Shown piece after piece: positions 18,704 to 27,878 of a DNA stretch of 64,000 bases. The DNA is taken from the NCBI RefSeq assembly GCF_001423765.1, contig NZ_LMPG01000010.1, positions 373,220 to 437,219 on the forward strand, in the 5' to 3' direction. Each line of letters opens with the position of its first letter. Within the stretch, counting starts at the first letter, position 1. The translations under genes were made by a program, and so were the position numbers. This DNA comes from Sphingomonas sp. Leaf343 (GTDB lineage Bacteria > Pseudomonadota > Alphaproteobacteria > Sphingomonadales > Sphingomonadaceae). The notes beneath the pieces were generated by a model. That model was not told the origin of the DNA. It searched no databases and was given only the letters and a program-made list of their open reading frames with translations.

Positions 18704-19170
18704 TACAGCATCCCCAGTTCGAGCTTGGCGTCGTCGGACATCTTCTGCGGGTCCCATGGCGGGTCCCAGACGAGATTGACGTCGGCGATCGAGATGCCCG
18801 GCACCGCGGCGACGCGCATCTCGACTTCGGCGGGCATCGACTCCGCGACCGGGCAATGCGGCGTCGTCAGCGTCATCGTCACCGTCGCCTCGCCATTCTC
18901 CGTCACGTCGACACCGTAGATCAGGCCGAGGTCGTAGATATTAACCGGGATTTCGGGGTCGAAGATGTCCTTCAACGCGTCGATCACGGCCTCATACAGC
19001 GCGCCGCCCGGCTCTCCCGGCGCATCGCCCTGCGGCTTCTGCGCGAGGAAGCCGGAGAGGTAATCGCGCTCGCGTGGCTCGGGCGTCACCAGCGGAGTGG
19101 CGACATCGTCCACCCGCGCCTTGGGCGGCGGTGAGACGCCCTCTACCTGCTCGACCTGATAGTCGCTCAT
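18703..19170 (-). CDS. sufT: SufT-like (DUF59/MIP18) Fe-S assembly protein
   Basis: A 155-residue protein with a disordered N-terminal 55 residues and a C-terminal DUF59 domain. Motifs: DIFDPEIPVNIYDLGLIYG, and LTTPHCPVAESMP with the single conserved cysteine. The related eukaryotic MIP18 and bacterial SufT/PaaD proteins help mature Fe-S proteins. In alphaproteobacterial SUF operons this gene regularly lies between sufS and sufA, as here. It overlaps sufS upstream as ATGA and sufA downstream as TAATG. Confidence 0.92.
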   Translation of the reverse strand: MSDYQVEQVEGVSPPPKARVDDVATPLVTPEPRERDYLSGFLAQKPQGDAPGEPGGALYEAVIDALKDIFDPEIPVNIYDLGLIYGVDVTENGEATVTMTLTTPHCPVAESMPAEVEMRVAAVPGISIADVNLVWDPPWDPQKMSDDAKLELGML

Positions 19171-20372
19171 CCGAAAATCCTCGTCACTCGCTCGACGCCC
19201 TTTACCAGCGCGTCCACATCGGCCGGTCCGTTATAGACGCCGAAGCTGGCCCGCGCCGTCGCCTCCACGCCCAGCGCCTCCATCAGCGGTTGCGCGCAAT
19301 GATGACCGGCGCGGATTGCCACTTGGCTCTCGTCCAAGATGGTGCCGATGTCGTGCGGATGCACCCCCTCGACCGTAAAACTGACGATGCCGGCGGAGTC
19401 CGCCGGACCCAGCAGCCGCACGCTGTTGATGCTGCCCAGCGCATCGCGCGCTCTCGCAACCAGCGCCGTCTCGTGCGCGTGGATCGCCGGCAGGCCGATG
19501 CCCTCGACATAATCGATCGCCGCGTGCAGCCCGAGCGCGCCGACGATATGGGGCGTCCCCGCCTCGAACCGGCCCGGAGGCTTGGCATAGGTCGTCTTCG
19601 CGAACGTCACGCGGTCGATCATCGATCCGCCGCCCTGCCACGGCGGCATCGCATCGAGCAATTCGGGCCGGCCCCACAGCACGCCGATGCCGGTCGGGCC
19701 GTAGATCTTGTGCGCGGAAAACACGTAGAAATCGCAGCCGAGCGCGGTCACGTCGACCGGCATTCGCGGAACCGCCTGACACCCGTCGATCAGGATCTTC
19801 GCCCCGACACCGTGCGCCAGCGACACCGCGCGCTCCACGTCCAGCACGGAACCGAGGACATTCGATACATGCGCCAGCGCGACGAGCCTGTGCCGCGCGG
19901 TCAGCATCGCCGCCATCGCGTCGAGATCGATGCGGCCGTCGCTGGTCAGCGGCGCGACGTCGATCGCCGCGCCGACGCGCTCGGCGGCCATCTGCCACGG
20001 CACGATGTTGCTGTGATGCTCGAGCATCGACAGCATGATGCGATCGCCCGCCTTCAGCTGACGCGCGGCCCAGCACTCGGTGACGAGGTTGATCCCCTCC
20101 GTCGCGCCGCGGACGAACACGCATTCGTCGGGCGAGCCGGCCCCGATGAAGTCCGCCACGCGCTGCCGTGCGGCTTCATAGGCGACGGTCATGTCGGCGG
20201 ACCGCTGGTATACGCCGCGATGCACGGTGGCGTAGGTTTCGCCGTACGCACGCGTGATCGCGTCGACCACGACCTGCGGCTTCTGTGCCGTCGCGGCGGT
20301 GTCGAGATACGCCCAACCGGCCGGAATGGCGGGAAAATCAGCGAGCGTGTCGAGCGGAGCGGCGCCGGTCAT
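19167..20372 (-). CDS. sufS: Cysteine desulfurase SufS
   Basis: A 401-residue PLP-dependent enzyme that takes sulfur from cysteine, leaving alanine, to supply the SUF scaffold. The PLP lysine is K222 (FSAHKIYGPTGIGVL). The persulfide cysteine is C359 (RAGHHCAQPLM), with the short class-II loop typical of SufS rather than IscS. EHHSNIVPW at about 119 is the usual cofactor-stacking region. The start ATG has GGAG about 10 bases upstream. A 24-base repeat (20387-20410) shared with the phoH leader lies just upstream. No SufE or SufU partner gene is seen in the window. Confidence 0.96.
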   Translation of the reverse strand: MTGAAPLDTLADFPAIPAGWAYLDTAATAQKPQVVVDAITRAYGETYATVHRGVYQRSADMTVAYEAARQRVADFIGAGSPDECVFVRGATEGINLVTECWAARQLKAGDRIMLSMLEHHSNIVPWQMAAERVGAAIDVAPLTSDGRIDLDAMAAMLTARHRLVALAHVSNVLGSVLDVERAVSLAHGVGAKILIDGCQAVPRMPVDVTALGCDFYVFSAHKIYGPTGIGVLWGRPELLDAMPPWQGGGSMIDRVTFAKTTYAKPPGRFEAGTPHIVGALGLHAAIDYVEGIGLPAIHAHETALVARARDALGSINSVRLLGPADSAGIVSFTVEGVHPHDIGTILDESQVAIRAGHHCAQPLMEALGVEATARASFGVYNGPADVDALVKGVERVTRIFG

Positions 20373-20386
20373 GCGGCATTCTCCAA

Positions 20387-20410
20387 CGCGAAGTGGAGGA
20401 AGTGGAGGCG
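20387..20410 (-). repeat. 24-base repeat upstream of sufS
   Basis: This element is identical over 24 bases to 38010-38033. Read toward sufS it starts CGCCTCC, contains TCCACTTC twice, and ends TTCGCG. It ends 14 bases before the sufS ATG, while the other copy ends 15 bases before the phoH ATG. It sits in the 91-base sufD-sufS gap, which also has a small CCCC/GGGG hairpin around 20432-20446. Origin and role are unknown. Confidence 0.8.
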
Positions 20411-20463
20411 CTGGACGCTACTTTTCCCATCCCCCGCAAGAAGGGGCATAACGGCAGCCGCAC

Positions 20464-21537
20464 TCACAACGCTCGCTCCAGCCACGCATCCGCATCCGCC
20501 ACGAACGCATCGCGAACCGTCTCATTCCCGATCCTGTCCAGTGCATCGACGACGAACGCATGCGTCAGCAATGCCTGCGCCCGCGCCCGCGAAATGCCCC
20601 GGCTCTGCATGTAGAACAGCGCCCGCGCATCGAGTTCGCCGACGGTCGCGCCGTGGGCGCACTTCACGTCGTCCGCGAAAATCTCCAGCTCCGGCTTGAG
20701 GTTCACGGTGGCGGTCCGTTGCAGCAGCAGGCCGCGCAGCGACTGCTCGCCGTCCGTCTTCTGCGCATGGCGCGCGACCTCGACCGCCGCGGCGAGGCTG
20801 GCGGCGGAGCGATCGGCGGCGACGGCGCGCCAGACCTGCTTGCTCTGACCGTTCGGCTCGGCATGATGGACGCGAACCGCGCATTCCTGTCGCTGCTCGC
20901 CCGCCGTCAGCAGCGCGCCGCCATAATCTACATAGGCCCCCTCGCCCGCGACGATGCGCGCGTCGATCCGCGTGCCCGCCGCGCCCGCGCCGAGGAAGAT
21001 CGCGATCAGGCTGGCTCCCGTACCGAGCGTCGCGTCCTCGCGCAGCGAGGTGAAGCCGGCATCCTGCAACAGCCGCACCGACCGCATCAGCCGCGCCGCC
21101 TTGCCCAGCGTGGTGCGCGTGAACCGGTTCGCCCAGCCGCTGCCGACATAGGTTTCCACGACCTGCGCGACGGCGTTGTCGCCCAGCACGATCTCGGACG
21201 GCAGATGGTTGGCGGCTCCGGTCGCGACATGGACGATCTGCACCGGATCGGCGGCGGCATCGGCGTCCAGATGCAGCGCCCACCCCGGGCCGGACGTGCG
21301 CGCGGCGAGGGCATGATCCTCCGCGTCGACCTGCCGAAGCACGACGCGGCCGAGATTGCTGACCGCCCGATCGACCACGCCGTCGACCACGACGATCCGC
21401 GCGCCGGGCAGGTCGAGGAACCAGCCACCGGCTTCGCCCCCCGCGATCTGCGGCAGCGCCGCGGCGGCGGCGATCCCGGCGGTATCGGCCCAGCGCCACG
21501 CTTCCTCGCGGGTGGAGGGGAGTTCCATGACGCTCAT
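20464..21537 (-). CDS. sufD: Fe-S cluster scaffold subunit SufD
   Basis: A 357-residue member of the SufB/SufD beta-helix family, forming the SufBC2D scaffold with SufB and SufC. The C-terminal signature is present: FADDVKCAHGATVGELDARALFY, split here as FADDVKCAHGATVG and ELDARALFYMQSRGI, which contains the conserved cysteine and histidine used in cluster assembly. The N-terminal half is variable, as usual for SufD. There are two nearby ATGs (21537 and 21528); the first is taken. It is separated from sufC by 31 bases. Confidence 0.93.
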   Translation of the reverse strand: MSVMELPSTREEAWRWADTAGIAAAAALPQIAGGEAGGWFLDLPGARIVVVDGVVDRAVSNLGRVVLRQVDAEDHALAARTSGPGWALHLDADAAADPVQIVHVATGAANHLPSEIVLGDNAVAQVVETYVGSGWANRFTRTTLGKAARLMRSVRLLQDAGFTSLREDATLGTGASLIAIFLGAGAAGTRIDARIVAGEGAYVDYGGALLTAGEQRQECAVRVHHAEPNGQSKQVWRAVAADRSAASLAAAVEVARHAQKTDGEQSLRGLLLQRTATVNLKPELEIFADDVKCAHGATVGELDARALFYMQSRGISRARAQALLTHAFVVDALDRIGNETVRDAFVADADAWLERAL

Positions 21538-21568
21538 GCCGGCGACCCCGACGCTCGTGGCGACCGGA

Positions 21569-22314
<746 letters not shown>

Positions 22315-22318
<4 letters not shown>

Positions 22319-22791
22319 CTCTCTAGCCCCTCCCCTTCAGGGGAGGGGTTGGGGTGGGGCGTTCGCCGGTCGGGCAACGCTCGTAGTTCATCCAGAAGCC
22401 GTGCCAGCACGCCCTCTATATTCTGCATGACGTCGGTGTTCGTGAACCGAACCGTTCGGAAGCCGAGTACGGCTAGCGCAGCATCGCGACGCTCGTCACT
22501 GGCGGCATCACCGTGCGTATGCCCATCAACCTCGACGATCATCCCTTTCTGCGGGCACAGAAAGTCTACGATGACCATGCCGATCGTCGCCTGCCGCCGA
22601 AACTTGAAACCGCCCAGTTGCGATTGCGACAGACGCGACCATAGCCGCTTCTCCGGCTCCGTCGGATTATGGCGCATAGCGGAGGCGCGACCGTGCATAC
22701 GGTCGATCGTGCTCGCGGAGAGGCCCCACCCCCTGCCCCTCCCCTGAAGGGGAGGGGAGTCAAGGCGACGATCGTCGTCGCGGGGTGTCAT
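22315..22791 (-). CDS. DUF559 endonuclease-like ORF inserted in the SUF operon
   Basis: A 158-codon frame with the DUF559 (very-short-patch-repair endonuclease-like) core. Around residues 39-140 it reads [38 protein letters not shown] and [10 protein letters not shown], with the acidic residues and Q/E expected of a PD-(D/E)XK fold. The first roughly 30 and last roughly 14 residues are encoded by repeats, so the natural protein may start at ATG 22698 or 22677. The frame overlaps the sufB stop (ATGA, 22791) and the sufC start (ATGA, 22318). DUF559 genes are scattered in Sphingomonad genomes; their activity is untested as far as I know. The inverted repeats at both ends suggest a mobile cassette. 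Confidence 0.8.
22327..22348. repeat. Inverted-repeat end of the DUF559 cassette (sufC side)
   Basis: A perfect mini-hairpin CCCCTCCCC-TTCA-GGGGAGGGG, followed inward by a G-rich tail containing GGGGTGGGGC (to about 22360). The same arrangement, in the opposite direction, ends the cassette at 22736-22757, and two similar ends frame the element at 25836-25937. Confidence 0.85.
22736..22757. repeat. Inverted-repeat end of the DUF559 cassette (sufB side)
   Basis: A mini-hairpin CCCCTCCCC-TGAA-GGGGAGGGG, the reverse complement of the end at 22327-22348. Reading inward on the minus strand it is followed by GGGGGTGGGGCCTCTC. With the other copy it forms a pair of inward-facing ends enclosing about 390 bases. 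No clear target-site duplication was seen outside the ends. Confidence 0.85.
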
Positions 22792-24263
22792 CCCACAGAT
22801 CCTTCAAGGCTGATCCCCAGCAACTTCTGCGCCTCGACCGCGAACTCCATCGGCAGCTGCTGCAGCACCTCGCGCGCGAAGCCGTTGACGATCAGGGCGA
22901 CTGCCGCCTCCTGATCCAGACCGCGCGACATGGCGTAGAACAGCTGGTCCTCGCTGATCTTCGACGTCGTCGCCTCATGCTCGATCTGGGCGGAAGGGTT
23001 GCGGACCTCGATATAAGGGATCGTGTGTGCGCCGCACTGGTCGCCCAGCAACAGGCTGTCGCACTGGGTGAAGTTGCGCACATTCTCCGCCGTCGGGCCG
23101 ACACGGACGAGGCCGCGATACGTGTTGTCCGAACGCCCTGCGGAAATCCCCTTCGACACGATGGTCGAGCGGGTGTTCTTGCCCAGATGGATCATCTTGG
23201 TGCCGGTGTCCGCCTGCTGGCGATTGTTGGTCACAGCGACCGAGTAGAACTCGCCGACCGAGCCGTCGCCCGACAACACGCAGGACGGATATTTCCACGT
23301 CACCGCACTGCCGGTTTCGACCTGCGTCCACGACACCTTGCTGTTCTTGCCCTGACACAGCGCACGCTTGGTGACGAAGTTGTAGATGCCGCCAAGGCCG
23401 TTCTCGTCGCCCGGATACCAGTTCTGGACGGTCGAATACTTGATCTCGGCATCGTCGAGCGCGACCAGTTCGACCACCGCGGCGTGGAGTTGGTTCTCGT
23501 CGCGCATCGGCGCGGTGCAGCCCTCCAGATAGCTGACATAGCTGCCCTTGTCGGCGACGATCAGCGTGCGTTCGAACTGGCCGGTATTCTCCGCGTTGAT
23601 GCGGAAATAGGTCGACAGCTCCATCGGGCAGCGGACGCCCTCCGGGATGTAGACGAAGGTGCCGTCGCTGAAGACGGCGCTGTTGAGCGTCGCGAAGAAG
23701 TTATCCCGCTGTGGCACGACCTTGCCCAGCCATTTGCGGACGAGGTCGGGGTATTCGCGGATCGCCTCGCTGATCGAGCGGAAGATGACGCCGGCGGCCT
23801 CCAGCTCCTTGCGGAAGGTGGTGGCGACCGACACGCTGTCGAACACCGCATCCACTGCGACCCGGCGCGGCGCGGGCGCGTCGGGATCGGGCGCGACATT
23901 GGCGAGCAGCTTCTGCTCCTCGATCGGGATGCCGAGTTTTTCGTAGGTGCGGCGGATTTCGGGGTCGAGTTCGTCCAGCGACGCGATCGTCGCCTTCGCC
24001 TTCGGCTCCGCGTAATAGAACGCGTCCTGATAATCGATCGGCGGGACGTTCAGCTTCGCCCAGTCGGGCGCCTCCATCGTCAGCCACAGGCGAAACGCCT
24101 TCAGCCGCCAGTCGAGCATCCATTCGGGCTCGTTCTTCTTGGCGCTGATGTAGCGAACCGTGTCCTCCGACAGCCCCTTGGGCGCGAAGTCCTGTTCGAT
24201 GTCGGTGGCGAAACCCCACTCGTACTTCTTCGATACGGCCGCATAGGCCTCGGCGTTCTTCAT
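22788..24263 (-). CDS. sufB: Fe-S cluster scaffold subunit SufB
   Basis: A 491-residue core scaffold protein on which SUF clusters form. The sequence is strongly conserved: [20 protein letters not shown] near the N-terminus, [39 protein letters not shown], and the C-terminal [19 protein letters not shown] with the conserved cysteine. The ATG at 24263 ([10 protein letters not shown]) overlaps the regulator stop as TGATG; a longer upstream frame lies within the regulator gene. The stop overlaps the DUF559 frame as ATGA. Confidence 0.97.
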   Translation of the reverse strand: MKNAEAYAAVSKKYEWGFATDIEQDFAPKGLSEDTVRYISAKKNEPEWMLDWRLKAFRLWLTMEAPDWAKLNVPPIDYQDAFYYAEPKAKATIASLDELDPEIRRTYEKLGIPIEEQKLLANVAPDPDAPAPRRVAVDAVFDSVSVATTFRKELEAAGVIFRSISEAIREYPDLVRKWLGKVVPQRDNFFATLNSAVFSDGTFVYIPEGVRCPMELSTYFRINAENTGQFERTLIVADKGSYVSYLEGCTAPMRDENQLHAAVVELVALDDAEIKYSTVQNWYPGDENGLGGIYNFVTKRALCQGKNSKVSWTQVETGSAVTWKYPSCVLSGDGSVGEFYSVAVTNNRQQADTGTKMIHLGKNTRSTIVSKGISAGRSDNTYRGLVRVGPTAENVRNFTQCDSLLLGDQCGAHTIPYIEVRNPSAQIEHEATTSKISEDQLFYAMSRGLDQEAAVALIVNGFAREVLQQLPMEFAVEAQKLLGISLEGSVG

Positions 24264-24679
24264 CACGCTTGCTCCAACACCGACAGGCTGGCGAGCGAAA
24301 CACCCGCCAGCGCGCCGCGCACCGCGCCGTTGACGACGCTCCAGTGCGGCTTCACCCGACAACTTCCGTCGATCGCGCAGTCGTGCCGCGTCTCGGAGAC
24401 GCAGGACGTCAGCGCGATCGGCCCCTCGACCGCCTCGATCACGTCCGCCAGGCTGATCGCCGAGGGCGGGCGCGACAGGCGGAAACCCCCGCCGGTGCCA
24501 CGCGCGCTTTCCAGCAAACCCGCCGCGGCGAGGCGGCTGACCAGCTTCTGCGCAGTCGGCAGCGGCACGCCCGTCTCCTCCGCGAGCAGGGTCGCGTTCA
24601 GCCGACCCACGCCACCGCAGTGGCGCGCGGCGGCGGCCATCAGGACGACCGCATAATCGGCTAGGGAAGAGAGGCGCAT
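24263..24679 (-). CDS. sufR: Rrf2-family SUF operon regulator
   Basis: A 138-residue winged-helix regulator of the IscR/Rrf2 family and first gene of the SUF operon. The HTH is at about residues 26-60 ([20 protein letters not shown]). The three cluster-binding cysteines are C93, C101 and C107 ([16 protein letters not shown]), so it should sense Fe-S status and repress the operon when clusters are plentiful. It matches the SUF-linked subgroup rather than canonical IscR. A good inverted repeat at 24686-24708 sits directly upstream and overlaps its ribosome site, consistent with autoregulation. It is divergent from pyrD. Confidence 0.92.
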   Translation of the reverse strand: MRLSSLADYAVVLMAAAARHCGGVGRLNATLLAEETGVPLPTAQKLVSRLAAAGLLESARGTGGGFRLSRPPSAISLADVIEAVEGPIALTSCVSETRHDCAIDGSCRVKPHWSVVNGAVRGALAGVSLASLSVLEQA

Positions 24680-24685
24680 CGTTCC

Positions 24686-24708
24686 AATCGGATCGGTTCC
24701 GTCCGATT
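24686..24708. promoter_or_regulatory. Candidate SufR operator
   Basis: An inverted repeat AATCGGA - 9 bases - TCCGATT, 7 bases upstream of the sufR start codon. Its proximal half merges with the GGAA ribosome site. The position upstream of an Rrf2-type regulator heading its own target operon makes it a natural autoregulatory site. It could also influence the divergent pyrD. Confidence 0.5.
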
Positions 24709-24771
24709 GCAGATGGTGCAGCGCAACGCCGCGATCAACCGCTATCTTTGCAAACGACTCGCAAGGGTGCG

Positions 24772-25812
24772 ATGAGCGCGCCCATGTCCTGGTATCACCC
24801 CGCCCTGTTCGCGCTCGATGCGGAGCGCGCCCATGCCCTGACGCTCAGGATGCTGTCGCTCTGGGGGGGCGCGGGCACGCCCTTGGCACGGGACGGCGCG
24901 CGCTATTCGCGGCTGGCGACGACCGTCGCGGGCGTGACCTTCGCCAATCCGGTCGGGCTGGCGGCGGGCGTCGACAAGAACGGGGAGGTGATCGCCGGAT
25001 TCTTCGGGTTGGGCTTCGGGTCGGTAGAGATCGGCACGCTGACGCCGCGCCCGCAGGCCGGCAATGCGAAGCCACGGCTGTTCCGCCTGCCGGAGGACCG
25101 CGCGGTGGTGAACCGCTACGGCTTCAACAACCACGGACTGGACGCGGGGCTGGCGAATGCGCGGGCGGCGAAGCGGCGCGGGACGCTGGGCATCAACGTC
25201 GGCGCGAACAAGGATTCGGACGACCGGATCGCCGACTATGCGAAGAGCGTCGCTGCTGCCGCGCCGCTGGCCGACTACGTGACGATCAACATCAGCTCGC
25301 CCAACACGCCCGGCCTGCGCGACCTGCAATCCGGGCAGGCGCTGCGCGACCTGCTGGCGGCGTCGGTCGCGGCGAAGGGCACGACGCCGCTGTTCCTGAA
25401 GGTCGCACCCGATCTCGACCCTGCCGATGTCGACGACATCGCCCGCGCGGTGATCGAGGCGAAGGTCGATGCGCTGATCGTCGGCAACACGACCGTGACG
25501 CGACCGGGCCTGCGCTCCGCGAACGGCGCGGAGACGGGTGGCCTGTCGGGCGCGCCGCTGGCCCCGCTGGCGCGCGCACGGCTGGCGGATTTCCGCACGG
25601 CGACGGGTGGCGCGGTGCCGCTGGTCGCGGTCGGCGGCATCGGTTCGGCGGAGGAGGCGTATGCCCGCATCCGCGCAGGGGCTAGCCTCGTTCAGGTCTA
25701 CACCGCGCTTGTCTATGAGGGGCCGGGGTTAGCGGCACGGATGCTCGGCGGGCTGGACGCGCTGCTGGCGCGCGACGGACTCAAGAGCGTGGCCGAGGCG
25801 GTGGGGGCGTAG
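24772..25812 (+). CDS. pyrD: Dihydroorotate dehydrogenase (quinone), class 2
   Basis: A 346-residue FMN enzyme of pyrimidine synthesis that oxidises dihydroorotate to orotate and passes electrons to the quinone pool. The N-terminal helix typical of class 2 (about residues 1-35, WYHPALFALDAERAHAL) mediates membrane contact. Motifs: NPVGLAAGVDKNGE, NRYGFNNHGLD, the catalytic serine loop NISSPNTPGLRDLQ, and VGGIGSAEEAYARIRAGASL. ATG 24772 is chosen; MSWYHP at 24784 is an alternative. It stands alone, divergent from the SUF operon, and is followed by a roughly 100-bp inverted-repeat element. Confidence 0.96.
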   Translation: MSAPMSWYHPALFALDAERAHALTLRMLSLWGGAGTPLARDGARYSRLATTVAGVTFANPVGLAAGVDKNGEVIAGFFGLGFGSVEIGTLTPRPQAGNAKPRLFRLPEDRAVVNRYGFNNHGLDAGLANARAAKRRGTLGINVGANKDSDDRIADYAKSVAAAAPLADYVTINISSPNTPGLRDLQSGQALRDLLAASVAAKGTTPLFLKVAPDLDPADVDDIARAVIEAKVDALIVGNTTVTRPGLRSANGAETGGLSGAPLAPLARARLADFRTATGGAVPLVAVGGIGSAEEAYARIRAGASLVQVYTALVYEGPGLAARMLGGLDALLARDGLKSVAEAVGA

Positions 25813-25835
25813 CGCAGGATCAACGCGCATCTCAT

Positions 25836-25937
25836 CTCCCCTCCCCTTCAGAGGAGGGGTCGGGGGTGGGGCGGTGCCGCAAACCAGTCGCTGGTTGAGA
25901 GGCCCCACCCAAGTCCTCCCCTGAAGGGGAGGGAGCA
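25836..25937. repeat. MITE-like inverted-repeat element
   Basis: A roughly 100-bp imperfect palindrome between pyrD and ggt. Each end carries the same mini-hairpin as the DUF559 cassette (CTCCCCTTCAG...GAGG), followed inward by a GGGGTGGGGC-type tail. The right end shares the GTGGGGCCTCTC run with the sufB-side end of the cassette. There is no reading frame inside. It looks like a cassette that has lost its gene, and may also end transcription of the two convergent genes. The remaining 80 or so bases before ggt show nothing recognisable. Confidence 0.7.
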
Positions 25938-26019
25938 GAAGAATAGATCTCAAGTCCTTGGAACCAGCGTCTCCAACCGACGCTCCCAACAGATACGACA
26001 GCGCGCGGCACAAACAAGT

Positions 26020-27759
26020 TCACCGCGCCGGCGCGTCCTCGATCATCACCCGCCCCTCGCGGCGCGGATCGTAACCACCGTCGAGCACCCCGTTCCGCAC
26101 GATCACGCCGTGAACGCCAGAATCCTCCCCCTGCCCCGGCCGCACGTCGACGCCGCGCGCCAGCAACCCGGCACGCACCGCGGGGGAGAAGCGGTCCGCT
26201 TCCCCCTGATAACTGCCGCCGCGTGCGATCAGGTTGGGCAGCGCGATCGCCTGCTGCATCGGCAGTTTCCAGTCGATCGCCGCGACCAGCGACTTGCCGA
26301 CATAGGCGAGGATCGCATTGCCCCCCGCCGACCCGATCGCGCCCGCGAAGCGCCGGTCGGCGTCGAGCAGGATCAGCGGCGTCATCGACGATCGCGGCCG
26401 CTTCCCCGCCGCAACCGCATTCGCGGCCGGACGCCCGGCGGCATCGCGCGGCGAAAAGGCGAAGTCGGTCATCTGGTTGTTGAGGAAGAACCCGTCGACC
26501 ATCCGCCCCGACCCGAAGATCGATTCGACCGTCGTCGTCATCGATACGACGTTGCCATGCGCGTCGCCGACGATGAAGTGGGACGTACCGACCGGCTCCA
26601 CCTGCCGGTCGTTCGCCGCGACCGGCGCGCCCGGCGGCGTGCCGGCTTCCGGCGGCGGCCCTGCGGTGGCGCCGATAAGGCGCGACCGTGCGGTGACATA
26701 ACCGGGATCGATCAGCCCCTTGACCGGCACGTTCACGAACGCCGGGTCGCCAAAATACCCGTCGCGGTCGGCATACATCAGCCGGCTGGCGGCGGCGAAC
26801 AGGTACCACGCCTGGGCATCGTCCGGGTCACGATCCGCGATGTCGGTCCGCTCCAGCAGCATCAGCAATTGCAGCATGCCGACACCGCTCGCAGGGGGCG
26901 GCGGGACGCACACAGCATAGACGCGGTACCGTCCGCACACCGCTTCGCGCTCGACCGGCCTGTACCGGGCGAGGTCGGCGAGCGTCATCGTGCCCGCCAG
27001 CGGCCCGGCCTGTACGCGCGCCACAATCCGCCGCGCCGTCTCCCCCGTATAGAGCGCGTCGGGACCCTGCGCCGCCAGCCGCCCGAGGAACGCCGCATAG
27101 GCGGGATTGCGCAACCGGTCGCCCGGCCCGACCAGCCCGCCCCTGGGTCTGCCGAAATAGGCCAGCACGTCGGGCACGTTCGACTCCGGAAACGCACCGC
27201 TCGCCAGGAACTTGCCGAGACGTGGCGACACCACGAACCCGTCGCGCGCGGTCTGCTCCGCATCGGCGAACAGCGTCTTCCACGGCAGCGCGCCATGCCG
27301 CTGCTGGACGAGCGCGAGCATCTTCACCGCCCCCGGTACGCCCGTCGCACGACCGCTCAGCACCGCATCGCGGAATGGCAACGGCTTGCCATTGTCGTCG
27401 AGGAACATGTCAGGCGTCGCGCCGGCGGGAGCTGTTTCGCGCCCGTCATAGACGACGACCTTGCGCGTCGCGGCGTCGTAATAGCTCATGAAACCGCCGC
27501 CGCCGACGCCGGAGCTTTGCGGTTCCACCAGCGACAGCATCGCCTGCACCGCCACCGCGGCGTCCGCCGCGCTGCCGCCGCGCCGCAGCACGGCCATTCC
27601 CGCCTCCGTCGCCAGCGGATTGGCGGCGATCACGAAGATCTTCGCCTTCGCAATCGGCGCGACAGACTGTGCCGGAGTGGACGCCGTCTGCCGGTCCGTC
27701 GCGCAACCGGACAGGACCAACGCGGCGGCGACCGCGATCGAACGCAATATCGATGTCAT
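26020..27759 (-). CDS. ggt: Gamma-glutamyltransferase, lipoprotein type
   Basis: A 579-residue N-terminal-nucleophile hydrolase that removes or transfers gamma-glutamyl groups from glutathione and related compounds. The leader ends in a lipobox (VLSGC, Cys at about 19), so the protein is probably membrane-anchored in the periplasm. The nucleophile threonine that forms after self-cleavage is T392 (VEPVGTSHFIV), followed by MTTTVESIFGSG. The substrate region GRPAANAVAAGKRPRSSMTP and SAGGNAIL are present. ATG 27759 gives the clean lipoprotein leader; a longer frame upstream begins ten codons earlier. It is divergent from the acyl-CoA synthetase gene. Confidence 0.93.
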   Translation of the reverse strand: MTSILRSIAVAAALVLSGCATDRQTASTPAQSVAPIAKAKIFVIAANPLATEAGMAVLRRGGSAADAAVAVQAMLSLVEPQSSGVGGGGFMSYYDAATRKVVVYDGRETAPAGATPDMFLDDNGKPLPFRDAVLSGRATGVPGAVKMLALVQQRHGALPWKTLFADAEQTARDGFVVSPRLGKFLASGAFPESNVPDVLAYFGRPRGGLVGPGDRLRNPAYAAFLGRLAAQGPDALYTGETARRIVARVQAGPLAGTMTLADLARYRPVEREAVCGRYRVYAVCVPPPPASGVGMLQLLMLLERTDIADRDPDDAQAWYLFAAASRLMYADRDGYFGDPAFVNVPVKGLIDPGYVTARSRLIGATAGPPPEAGTPPGAPVAANDRQVEPVGTSHFIVGDAHGNVVSMTTTVESIFGSGRMVDGFFLNNQMTDFAFSPRDAAGRPAANAVAAGKRPRSSMTPLILLDADRRFAGAIGSAGGNAILAYVGKSLVAAIDWKLPMQQAIALPNLIARGGSYQGEADRFSPAVRAGLLARGVDVRPGQGEDSGVHGVIVRNGVLDGGYDPRREGRVMIEDAPAR

Positions 27760-27878
27760 CGGACTGTCCTTAGGTGATCCGATCGGCAATGCGAATGCCC
27801 CTATTAGCGTGGCGAGCGCCGGGATAGATGACGATCCGAAGCCCCCCCCTTCGGGACAGGGAGACCGCGCAGGAAAGG

